From Kitagawia praeruptora (Eukaryota > Streptophyta > Magnoliopsida > Apiales > Apiaceae): a DNA stretch of 64,000 nt. Of this stretch, positions 33,726-45,244 are shown piece after piece. The stretch lies in assembly GCA_037693485.1 (NCBI GenBank), contig CM075346.1:98624501-98688500 (forward strand). The letters run 5' to 3'. Below the pieces are notes generated by a model. That model ran no database searches and was not told the DNA's origin. It was given only the letters and a program-made list of their open reading frames with translations. The position numbers and the translations under genes were made by a program. Every line of letters begins with the position of its first letter. The stretch's first letter is position 1.

Positions 33726-36700
33726 ATGAATACACCAAAGACTACAGGAACGGTGAAGGTCCCTAAGTTCGACAAAGAGAACTACAACCTCTGGAAGATC
33801 AAAATGCAATTGTTCATCAAAGCTGCAAATCCTCTATATCCTGAGATACTCAAGAATGGGCCCTTTGTTCTACAACATGAGATTCAGGAGAAGACTGTTA
33901 GAACTACAACCACTCCAAGATCCTATGTGGCTAAAGATCTATCTAAATGGACAGAGACAGAAAAGGAGATGGTTGCCCTTGACAATCATCTCATGTTGCT
34001 GATAATAGATTCTATGGAGATGTCAATGTTTGCAAACATAACATCTTGCACTTCTGCTAAAGAGATGTGGGATCATATTGAGGTTTTATGTGAAGGAACA
34101 GAGGAGGTCAGAGAGAACAAGAAACAGATACTGGTCACAAAGTATGAAGCTTTCATGGCACAGCCCAAGGAAAGCATCACTGATATGTTTGAGAGATTTC
34201 ACAAGTTGGTGACTGAGCTACAAATGAATGGCAAGTTTTACAGTACTAAGGAGTTAAACATGAAGTTTCTATTATATTCTCCAAACCACCTAGAGCAGAG
34301 GGTCATTTCTCTAAGGGAAAGAGATTTGAACAAAGTCATATATGATGTACTCTATGGGGTTTTAAAGACTCATGAGCTTGAGTTGCTTCAGAAGAGGGCT
34401 ATCCAAGCCAACCAAGGCAGGATGATAAACACATCATGTGCCTTGATTGTCAGTAAATCTGTTCAAGACCTAGAAGCATCTACAAGTCAGCTAAGAATAG
34501 AGGAGATAGTATATGATGAAGAAACTGAAGCTGAAGTGAGTGAACCTGTTGAAGAAAAGGAAGAAGAAGAGTTCTACACTCTTGAAGAGCTAGATGGCAT
34601 GGAAAACACTTCATATGCTTTCATGGCCAGAAAATTTCCAAACATCAGATTCAAGAGGAATCAACCCTTCAAACCTAAACCCCAAAACCATTCATTCACC
34701 AAGAGTAAAGCACCTGTGAAACCAAACAAGAGTAAATTCAAAACTGGCTATGTGGATAGGTCATCTATGAGATGTTATAGATGCAATGACCTAGGGCATT
34801 TTGCTAGTGAATGCAAGAAGCCTAAAAAGAAGGATAAAGAGTTTCTAGAGCTTGAATCTAAGTATGAGGCCCTTCTCAAAAAGCAAACACCAGGCAAGGC
34901 CTACATAGCTGAAGGGAAGTGTTGGGATGATACTGATATTGATGAAGAAGAGCAAGGATTTTGTAACTATGCCTTGATGGCCAATTCCAAGGATGAAACA
35001 CCTTCATCAGATTCTCAGGGCAAAGAAAATGAAAAGAAGGTCATGTGGATTTTGGATAGTGGATGCTCAAATCACATGACTGGTGATATGGCCCTGCTAT
35101 CACAGTATGAGGAGAAGGCTAGCCCAATGGTTGCTTTTGGAGATGACAGCATGGGTAACACATTGGGATATGGCAAGTTGAAAGTTGGTAATGTCATCAT
35201 TGAAGATGTAGCACTAGTCAAGGGATTCAAGCATAATCTGCTAAGTGTTGGTCAGTTTACTGATAGAGGATTGAAGGTAAATTTTGACAAGGATGAATGT
35301 TTGATTACCCACAAGAAGACTGGTGATTTTGCTCTATCTGGAGTAAGGAAAGGAAGCCTATTTGTTGCCAATATGGACTCTGTAAACAAGGACAAAGTTT
35401 GTTGCTTTTATTCAAAAGCATCAAGTGAAGACTGTTGGCTGTGGCACAAGAAGTTATCACACTTGAACTTCAAAGCCATTAATTCTCTAGTCAAAAGAGA
35501 GTTAGTGAGAGGCATGCCCACACTTGAATTCTGTCAAAAAGGAGTGTGTGAGGCTTGTCAAAAAGGAAAGATGAAAAGATCAAGCCACAAGTCAAAGACA
35601 GTGACATCAATAACCAAGCCCCTGCAACTAATTCATATGGATTTGTTTGGGCCTGTCAATATTATGTCACTAGGAAGAAAGAAGTATGCCTTGGTGATGG
35701 TTGATGACTTTACAAGGTATACATGGGTGGAATTTCTGGCATCAAAATATGAGGCTCCACAAGTAATCATTGAGCACATAAAGAAAGTTGATAAGCAAGT
35801 AAAGCCAACAATGCAAGTGTGATTGCATTGAGAAATGATAATGGAACAGAGTTCAGAAATGCCTTACTTGAAGCATTTTGCAAAGAGAATGGCATTTCTC
35901 AACAATTCTCAGCTCTAAGGACTCCACAACAAAATGGAGTAGTTGAGAGAACTAATAGAACTCTAATTGAGGCTGCTAGAACAATGTTACTTGATGCAAA
36001 GATGCCTACGTGTTTTTAGGCTGAGGCTGTGAGTACTGCATGCTATATCCAGAACAGAACCCTCATCAACAAAAACACTGGAAAGACACCTTACAATTTG
36101 ATGATTGGAAAGAAGCCTACTCTAAAGTATGTTCATACTTTTGGAAGCAAATGTTTTGTGCTGAAGGACAATTCAGAATATGTTGGAATGTTTGATGCAA
36201 AGGCATTTGAAGGAATTTTTCTTGGCTATTCTATGGAGAGAATTGCATACAAAGTTTATGTCATCAGTTAAAAGAAAATTATGGAAAGCACTAACATTTG
36301 ATGACAACAAACTACCTGGATTAGAAGAAGCCAATAACGAAGATAAAGATCCATTAAGGTTTGAAAATCTAGATGATTCTGATGAAGAGATTGAAACTGA
36401 AGTTGAAACTGTAGTTCAACAAACTCAAGTGAATGATGATACATAAGAAGAATTTGTGCCAATCAACAGTGAAGAGACAAACATCCAAGACACACCTGTG
36501 AATAGTGGCAACTTCACAGGGGGAGGAAATGAAAATGATCATGACTTGGATGATGAAGCAACATCAAGATTGAGAAATCAAACTGAGCATTCAAGGAAAT
36601 GGGATAGATCACACACTGCGGAGCAAATTATTAGAGATCCAAATGCAGGAGTAAGGACTAGGAGAGCAACTCAAAATGAGTGTCTCTATGGTTGTTTTCT

Positions 36701-37911
36701 ATCTCAGATTGAGCCTAAGAAACTTGATGATGCACTGTTGGATCCAGATTGGATTGTTGCTATGCAAGAGGAGCTGAATCAATTTGAAAGAAACAAAGTA
36801 TGGAAACTTGTGCATGTACCAAAGAACAGAACCATTGTTGGAACAAAATGGGTTCTGAAGAATAAAATGGATGAAGATGGTGTAATAGTAAGAAACAAAG
36901 CAAGGTTGGTTGCAAAAGGATACTCCCAACAGGAAGGCATTGATTATGATGAGACATTTGCCCCTGTTGCTAGATTGGAAGCCATCAGAATATTCTTGGC
37001 ATTTGCTGCTCATACAAATTTCAAAGTCTATCAAATGGATGTCAAGAGTGCATTTCTTAATGGAGAGTTGGAAGAAGAAGTATATGTGCAACAACCACCT
37101 GGCTTTGAGGATCCACACTTCCCAGAATTTGTCTACAGATTGCTTAAGGCATTATATGGACTTAAGCAGGCTCCAAGGGCATGGTATGACACTTTATCCC
37201 AATTTCTTCTTGAAAATCAATTCACTAGAGGCAGATTGGACAAGACACTGTTTTACAAGAAACATGGTGATGATATTATCCTAGTTCAGATCTATGTGGA
37301 TGATATCATATTTGGCTCTACTAATGATAAGCTGTGTGATAAATTCTCTAAGCTCATGCAGAGCAGATATGAGATGAGTATGATGGGAGAGTTGACATTC
37401 TTTCTTGGGTTACAAGTTAGTCAAAGGAAGGATGGTATCTTTATCAATCAAACCAAGTACATCAAGGATTTATTGAAGAAGTTTTAACTTAAAAGACTGC
37501 TCACCTGCAAAGACACCCATGGCCACTGCCACCAAATTGGATGAAGATGTTAAAGGCAAGAAGGTAGATACCTCAGTCTACAGAGGCATGGTTGGTTCTC
37601 TACTCTATCTCACTGCAAGTAGGCCAGACATCATGTTTGCTACATGCTTGTGTGCATGGTTTCAATCAAATCCAAAAGAATCACATTTGATTGCTATAAA
37701 AAGGATCTTTAGATATCTGAAGGGCACTTCAAACTTTGGTTTATGGTATCCTAAGGACACAGGGTTCAATCTGGTTGGTTATTCTGATGTTGATTATGCT
37801 GGATGCAGAGTGGATAGGAATGCTGACATATTCACTAAGCCATTAGATGAAGCCACCTTCACAAGGTTGGTTAGTGAGATTGGAATGCTGAATTCTTCAG
37901 ATTCTGGCTAA
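33726..37911 (+). pseudogene. SIRE gag-pol, multiply broken
   Basis: The start is MNTPKTTGTVKVPKFDKENY at 33726, the usual gag N-terminus; the upstream open frame lies in the LTR. Gag shows UBN2-type sequence and a zinc knuckle CYRCNDLGHFASEC. Protease (WILDSGCSNHMTG, about 35045) is in the same frame as gag. Integrase shows CEACQKGKMK, DLFGPVN and ALRNDNGTEF. Breaks: a frameshift near 35815, TAG at 36017, TAA at 36269, a frameshift near 36290, TAA at 36444 and a one-base insertion near 37487. RT is otherwise complete with YVDDIIFGS. RNase H is cut short: DYAGCRVDRN joins directly to ADIFTKPLDEATFTRL near 37820, so most of the catalytic domain is deleted. Confidence 0.92.
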
Positions 37912-38679
37912 GTGAATACAGCATCTAGATTGTTGCAGCAGTAAACACTTACTTTATTTAAATGCTCAATATTTTTTAAGTAAGTGTTGGCTGAAATATG
38001 ATTTATAAATATTTCAAATATGTTGCATATGTTGGAAATCATATTTTTGTCAACTTGAAATTTCTATGAAATTTTGATAAAATCACTGTTTATTTTGCTA
38101 GAATATTCTTCATTGAATATGACTGGTAAAGTTTAAATGATGGTGAAAATTAATTTTTGTGAGTGATGAGTATATTTCGATAAGTTAGACTTCTCGAATG
38201 GTTCACTATTCTTGACTTCTCGAATATAGTATTTTAGTTCTCTAATGACTGAGTTCTCGAATACTATATTTGAGTTCTCGAATCATTTGAAAAGGCTGAA
38301 TTCTCGCTTAATCTCAACCGATTTTGGATTTTTGTCTAAAATTTTAATTCACTCATAAAAGCACATTCTATTTAATTTAGAATTATTTCTAAGTTAGATA
38401 ATTGTCAGCTGTGAGTTACTATCTGCTTGAGTTATCGATTAAGCCTTTCTTGACTTATCGAATACTTGTTTTCTACTTCTCGAATACCTGACTTGTCGAT
38501 ACAAAACATATAGCTAATCGACAATTCAAATACTTCATACTTATACAATTCTACATCTATTCGATTCATTTCATTCGATTTCTCAAGCATCTAAACTCCC
38601 AAAACCTCTGAAAACCTTAACTGCCAAAAGCCAAATTTCTTTTTCAACCTTTACTCTCTCTTCTCTTCTCTCTGTATCA
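37912..38679 (+). repeat. Spacer between pol and third ORF with TCGA words
   Basis: No ORF. Between 38170 and 38580 there are about a dozen TTCTCGAAT, TCGAATAC, TATCGA or ATTCGATT words, the reverse-complement orientation of many words in the LTR of the same element. The remainder is AT-rich. Confidence 0.7.
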
Positions 38680-40006
38680 ATGGCAACAGTGAAGTTCAAC
38701 ACCAATTTTATCGCTTTGACCAGTGATGTTGAAGCACCAAATGCAAACTTCAAATGTTTCGTGAAATGGATGGCTGAGTCATACATCAAGAATGCACTCT
38801 CTGCCAACCCAACTCTGTATCTAGATATCCTGGAACAGTTTTGGGGAACTGCTATTGTGGAAGTTGTAGCCCTGGAAAGCACAATAACTTCATATATCAT
38901 CTACTGCAAGATTCAAGATAAGGAAATCACTATCACCACTGCAGACATGAATCAGGCACTGGGCCTACAACAAGAGTCATATGACATACTGGCCACAAAT
39001 GCAGAGTTAGAAGAATTCTTTGAATTCATCAACTACTCAGATGGGATCAATCTTGGAAAGTTAAACAGAAAAAATCTGAGAAAGGAGTGGAGCTATGTGT
39101 TTGCAACTCTTCTTCAAGTCTTCACTTCCAGGAAATCAAGCTTTGACCAAATCAGTGCACCTATGCAGCAAATTGGCTATGCATTGGCCTATGGAAGGAA
39201 GATAGATGTTGGTCAAATCATCCTACAAGAGCTGTATGGGAGACTTGGTAAGAACACAACCAAGAGAGCAACTGACATTTTCTTACCTCGCTTTATTCAA
39301 TCTGTTCTTAATTTTAAAAATGCTCAATTGATTGAACTGCCTGGGATAGATAGAAATAGAATAGGCTATCCTAAATCCATGACCAAACTCATTTTTGGTA
39401 ATTTGGAGACTAGGAATGATGTGGATGTAAGACTCAAAATAACTCCCCATATGGAGAGTCTATTCAGGACTTACCCCCACAACATGCCAATATTTGATGC
39501 AAAATCTCAGTTAGCACAGCCCAAGCAAGTAGAACAAAATGTTAACCCAGGGCCTGCTAACCAACCCTCTCAGTCAAACACTCTACCACACACTGAGCCA
39601 ACTACATCATCCTCTCAAAAGGGTGATGTTAGTAAAAAGGAGAAGAAGAGAAAACAGGTTGCTTGTGCACTTTTAACCATATTATCTGAAGCAGCATTGG
39701 CAGTAGAATTAGAAAATGAGGCACCTGAGTCACCCTTACAGAGGCCAAAGAAGAAGAAAACCAAAACCACCTCTTCAGTCACACAAATGGATGAAGTTGT
39801 AAAATCAGGGGCACACAGTTCACTAGATGTATCCTCTCAACAGGGTGCATCTATAGAATCAAGCATCCTCCCCAATGCACCTATTTGTACAGAGTCAGCA
39901 CATGGGAGTGATAAGGCTGGCACAGCACTGAGTGGAGAGCACATCACAATTGAAACTCCCTCTATCCTTCAGGGGGAGTTGACAAAATCTAATCTACAAG
40001 ACACTT
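38680..40006 (+). pseudogene. SIRE third ORF, N-terminal part
   Basis: The start is MATVKFNTNFIALTSDVEAP at 38680, the first ATG after the spacer, and is followed by a globular segment (LDILEQFWGTAIVEVVALES, LPRFIQSVLNFKNAQLIEL). From about residue 280 it becomes low-complexity, rich in Pro, Ser and Lys, with the basic run KKEKKRKQ and later PKKKKTKT, which could be nuclear-localisation-like. The third ORF of SIRE elements is often called env-like, but I see no signal peptide or strong membrane segment here. It is interrupted at 40006 by the solo LTR and resumes at 41657-41662 in the same frame. Confidence 0.75.
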
Positions 40007-41656
40007 TGATAAGTGGATTTTATATCCACTTGGATCATTCCATATCGGCTTAAATTGATTGACTTGGTCTCAAGTTTGTTGTATTTTTTATGTGTTTTAT
40101 GTAGTTGTGCTGGGTTGTAGCTATCGATTAGTGTTGGTGTTTCTAATCGATATTAGAGTGGAATTAAGCATTGGAATGAAGATTGGACACTTGTGTTATG
40201 CTACCAAGGAGTTACATGTGTCATGGTATTGAAGATGTTAGCTAATGCAAAAGAAACGGAGGAGAAAGGAGCAATTTGTGTAAAATTCGGATTTTCTGGG
40301 TAGGTTGCGCAGTCTATACTGTTTTGGCCATATCTGGAGTTCTAGAAGTCCGTTTTCAGAGATTTTATAGCTCACGCGAAGCCTGGGAGATTTTCTACAA
40401 TCTTGGACAGAAATCATGGTGCGCTGCGACCTGGGAAGGGCGCTGCAGCGCGGGAACCCTTCTGGAAATTCTGAAATTTTGTCCTAAAAATCCTGATTTA
40501 CTGTTTGGGCCATATCTTGAGTTCTACAAGTCCGTTTTGGACGATCTTACTGTCCACGCGAAGCTAACGAGATTCTCTATCATTCAAAAGTGGTCCAGAT
40601 GTCCAATTACAACTGGAACGGCCCAGAAATATTGAAGAAAAGTCAGCTACGAATTGTCCTTCAAAACAGAATCAGTTTAGGAAACGTATTTTGCAGAAAT
40701 TCTATTTTAACTCTATTTTGGGTATTTTATTGCTGGGCAAGACTTCTAGAGGCTATATAAACACATCCTACCATTGTAATTTTGATCACCATTACATATC
40801 AATTACTTAGGTTTATTGGTATCTTTTCATATTTTGTTTTTATCATGGCTTCACTTGATCCCATGATGACGAGAGGTTCAATTATGAGCTAATCGTTGTC
40901 ATGGGATTCTAACGGATTTATTTATGGAGCTTTAGTATCTTGATTCTTTAAAGATCTGTGTGTGATGTATATCTGATATCCTCGTATGGTTATGATTCGT
41001 CTGTTTAGATGCGTCGCGAACATCTAATTTTTTAATCTCTTGTGAAGTGAAAGTGGATCTTGAGATTTAGAACTTGTCATGCTAGCATAGGTTCATAATT
41101 GTTTATCAATATGATTCGTGGTGTGAGATGAAAATACTTATACTGCCCTGTGTGATCTTTATGGATAACTTGCTCTTCAACCGTTATGTTTTCAAATTCT
41201 ATAGACATATAGGGTCTAAGCATAATTGGTGTCTATTCATCTTCTATCTCTTTTGTGGATGTATGTTTAGTTTGGTATTCGTATACTGTGAAGTAGCGTT
41301 TACTTGTTTCGTGTTATCCGATCAGATATCATAGCCATTGCATACAGTGATTAAAGGCGTCAGATCTAAGCAAAGTATTTAATGAAGTTAGGATCCCATG
41401 TTTACTCTTGTAGAAGTAATTCAATTTTAATTTTCATTAGATAATTAATTCTTAGATTGTTTATTTGTTTTATTTAGTTAATTTTAGTTAATTAAAACTC
41501 AAATTTGTTAATTGTCTTAGCAGTGAATAAAAACCATACATTGTTGCATAAGTGCATTAACTGAATTGAAACCTAAACCAGATCTCTGTGGGAACGAACT
41601 CAACTTTATTCTATATTACTTGTGACCACGTACGCTTGCATGATTTTGTGTTAACA
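40007..41656 (+). repeat. Solo LTR of a Ty3/gypsy element
   Basis: A 1650-bp sequence from TGATAAGTGGATTTTATATC to TTGTGTTAACA, with a perfect 5-bp target duplication CACTT at 40002-40006 and 41657-41661. It has no coding region, primer site or second LTR. A TATA box TATATAA lies at 40754-40760. Two related blocks, CCATATCTGGAGTTCTAGAA (near 40330) and CCATATCTTGAGTTCTACAA (near 40510), each followed by AGTCCGTTTT and later a CACGCGAAG, form a diverged internal repeat. Size and this block type suggest the Tat/Athila side of Ty3/gypsy. Confidence 0.9.
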
Positions 41657-44600
41657 CACTTCTCTTCCAGCAACTACCACTCATATTTCTTTGGAGCCTG
41701 TACTTCAAGAAATTGAAGAACAAGGCATTGATCACCAAGAATTCTCTTCTCTTGGTGAGCCAATGAATTCAAGTGACATGGTGCTTGACACTGTGCTCAC
41801 CACCCAGGACCCACATTTAGATGGTGAGGGAATGCATGCTAGGGCATGTCCTGATGACACCATCACAAACACAGAGGATTCACTAGTTTTTACTAGAGAC
41901 TATGTGCCTGTGTCAACTGCTGGTGTAACTCATCCCACTTCTGTGGAGACACCAGTAGTAGAGTCAATCCATCTGGTTGCAGAAGTTGCATCTCTAACTG
42001 AGGAGTCTAGCTTGCCTAGCTCTAGATCTGACTTCATGTCACAATGGCTGAAGCCTATGCAACATGATAGTGCTTCAGGATCAGGGTCTGTTCCACAACA
42101 ATTGACGGTTGAAGCACTTCGAAGCTTAATTGTGGATCAGATCCCTGAGTTCACAAAGATCGCTCAAAACCTTCTCACTGCAAATCTGCCCAATCCTGAC
42201 TATGAAGCCATTCTCCTATGCCACAGAGATGATGTGGAGCTATAGAAGGCAAAGATAATAGATGATTCTGAGAGAGATGGCAATGTAGATGCCTGGCTAC
42301 AAAGAAAGTTTGATATTCCTCTCTCAGACAATCTCCAGTACCTCAGAGAAGAGTACATCACTTCACTAGGGTCCAATGCCAAATCTCTCACCCCTAGTGA
42401 TGTGTATGAAGCAGTGAATGACAGCTACAAGGGCATTCTCAAGGCTGCACACTACCTTGGAAAGGGTCTCAAAACGGAAATTCATGAAGTGTGTACAGCC
42501 ATAACCAAGAAGGTGCATGACATTAAGAGAGCTTTTAATGCCAAATTCCCTTCATTGGAGACTGTACTCAAGGACATTCTGGCGTGCAAGTCTACCTGTA
42601 CCAAGATGGATAATGGCTTAGCTCTACTCCATGACACTGTCACAGGTCTGGGGAATAAATTTCATGTTTTATCTGATCAGACCACAGATGCCAATGCCAT
42701 GTTGAGGACCATGTTCAAAAATCTATATGGAGACAAGCTGGTTACTGAAGTCCCAGTGCATGATTTGACTAGGTTTGAAGTGCAGAGACTTAAAGAACAA
42801 TCCCTGTCTGGCTTCACATCTACTGAATTGTTCAGCAAGGTAGATGTACTTGAAAAGGAGGTAGCTACTCTCTCACAATCCAATGCTCATCTGACAGAGA
42901 AAGTTGAAACTCTTACTGAGCAGTTGAGCACTCAAGCCACCACCACAGCTGATGTTCTTCTGCATCAACAATCTATGTTGGCTGCCATGATGAAGCACAT
43001 GGGTCTCCCTCTACCTGAAGAATCTTCGAAACCTAAGGTCACTCCTACAGCCTCTGTGCCTGACAACAAGCCTAAGGGGGAGAAGAGGACATCAAGGAAT
43101 TCAAATACAAAGGGGGAGAAAGGTATAAAGATAAAGGAGGGTGGACACCAAAGTGCATCTAAATCTCTAACTCATGTGCCAAGAAAAGGGAAATCAAAAG
43201 TTGATGAGCCCCCAACCACTCTGCCAGTTGTTACTCTACCAACTGTGCATATCATCACTCCAAATGGCCAGAAGCAATCCATCACAACCACAGTGGTTGC
43301 ATGAAGTATGCCATCTGATAACTCTCCATCTACTAAAGTTGAAAGTGTCAAACCTGTAGAAGTAAAGGTGGTTACTGAGGCCAAGCTACAAGAAGTTGCA
43401 AACTCTAATGTCTACCATGATGATGCATTCTTGAAGTTTCTGAAAGTCTCAAGGGAACAGGCTGATGACACTCAAATATATCTAAGGAGGCTGAGGGATC
43501 AGATCAATTACTTCACTGTGATGCCTAGGAGAGTCAATGGCTTATGGCTCAAGGAGGTGATGATGGTGGCAAAATCTAGTATCTGGCATCTAACCTACAA
43601 CACTCTACAATCATTGAAACATTTAGAGATAGATGTACTGATCAGGCTTATTGAGAAGAGGGATGCAAATGAAAACAATAAAAGTCTGTATGATGACTTA
43701 AGGAATGATCAACCTTCAAGGCTGCCAGAAGTAATCAAAAAGCCATGGACAATCATCTACCAATCTGGCACCAAAATTGAAGACATCAAGCAATTGGTCA
43801 TTCCTCATGATCTCACACCTCAAAATCAAAGACTTATTATTGCAATCATTGACCAACTACAGAAGAAGAGTGGAACCAGAAATGCTGAAGAACTAGAGGC
43901 ACTGCAAATTCTCAGATCCTTTATTGCAACTGGTGTAATTCCAGAAATTGCCAAGCCTAGGAGAAATAAGGATGACAAAGATGAGGATAAAAGTGATGGG
44001 AGGAGAAGACATCACAGGAGTGATAAGGGAGATGAAGACAAGAAAAAAAGGAGGGATGACAAAGAGAAGAAAGACAGTAATGACCAAGGGAAAGTCTATG
44101 AGAGGACAAGTGTGAAACAGCAAGCCATAGGCATTGCTGACAGTAACCTCACCACAACACAAGACTCTAAGTCTAGGGTGAATACTGTTAGTAGTGACCT
44201 ACAAAAGTCAAAGTCCATGGCCTCTGCAAATGTTTTACTACCTCAAGAAGAGAAGGAGATTCAAGCCAAGAAACCATGTGTATGTTTCAGAAAGCAAACT
44301 GCTAATGGAATACTACAATGGTCCACAAGCAAGGGTCATAAGTTTCTGCCTAGCAACCATGTAAAAAGGACTAAATTCAAGCATACTGCAAGAAGGGTGA
44401 AGTTATCCAAGTCAAAGGCACTGACAATAATCCCAGGACTAAACCTACCACCTCTGGATGAAAGCTATGATGAAGACCAACTGCAGTTCCTATGGGCTCA
44501 AAGAATCTATCATGTTGCCATTGTTGATGATTTTCTTGAAATTAAATATACTGATGGAAGACAGAAGAAATTCAGACAAGGAACATGTCAGCACTGGGGC

Positions 44601-45092
44601 AGGCTATATGACATAGAAAGAATAATTTCAATGTTGGATTCTGAAGACAGAGTGGAAAGGGTATGGAAGCTGGAGTTAATTGACTTTGTTAAAATGAAGA
44701 GAGATCACCAGGCAGAAATGAAAAGGAACAGTGAAGAGCTACTAAGGAAAAGGGAGGAAGAGTTTACTGAAATGGAAGCTAAGGCTGATGAATTGAGAGC
44801 TATGGGTCTGTGTAGAGTCAAGTTTAATCCTTACATCATTGAGTACAAGAAATATGGTAGAACTGTAAATATTAGAATGGACTACATCAGTTCCTAATCT
44901 GAGAAATAGCTGAATGAAGTACTCAAGGATTTGTCAGGCTCCCCTCTAATTGAAGAACTCACTACAATGGAAGATATTATTCTTGCCATGGAAGAAAATG
45001 CAAAGAAAAAAGCTAAAGAAGCTGAAAAGAAAATGAAAAATGAGAATCTGCAAGCCAAAGCTCAAGAGATGAATCCAAAAGGATATGGCTAG
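41657..45092 (+). pseudogene. SIRE third ORF, middle and C-terminal part
   Basis: One continuous reading frame with four premature stops: TAG 42243, TGA 43302, TAA 44895 and TAG 44907; it ends at TAG 45090. Together with the N-terminal part it would be about 1580 residues, exceptionally long. Segments: an acidic Ser/Thr-rich stretch (41691-42050), a helical region (42400-43000) with the heptad-like EKEVATLSQSNAHLTEKVET, a basic Lys/Gly-rich linker (43080-43200), a globular-looking block (43400-43960), a highly charged block rich in Lys, Arg and Asp (RRNKDDKDEDKSDGRRRHHR, about 43965-44100), and a C-terminal coiled coil (EELLRKREEEFTEMEAKADE). Coiled coils and Lys-rich blocks suggest structural or nucleic-acid association; the function is not established. 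Confidence 0.75.
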
Positions 45093-45244
45093 TTGTTCCT
45101 CATAACCTGTAAGAAAACTTCTATGTATTTTCTCCAATCAATCTACATACCTGTACTTTTTTAAAGTTTTATCTTTATGTATGTTAGGCTTGTTATTAGA
45201 CATGAAATTGTGACTAAGGGTCTTACTCACAATTTGGGGGAGAT
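45093..45244 (+). promoter_or_regulatory. SIRE 3' untranslated segment and polypurine tract
   Basis: A short non-coding stretch ending in TTTGGGGGAGAT (45233-45244) directly before the 3' LTR. The same AATTTGGGGGAGATTG arrangement occurs next to the LTR at 27972. Confidence 0.85.

Noticed and set aside
38680..40006. Interpreting the SIRE third ORF as a viral envelope protein
   Set aside because: No signal peptide, hydrophobic fusion-like segment or membrane anchor could be seen; the sequence is mainly globular, charged or coiled coil.
40276..40635. 119-residue ORF in the solo LTR
   Set aside because: It lies upstream of the LTR TATA box within U3 and spans the diverged internal repeat; no domain.
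43893..44162. 89-residue minus-strand ORF with hydrophobic runs as a membrane protein
   Set aside because: It is the antisense of the Lys/Asp/Arg-rich block of the SIRE third ORF, which automatically gives Phe/Leu/Ser-rich translation.
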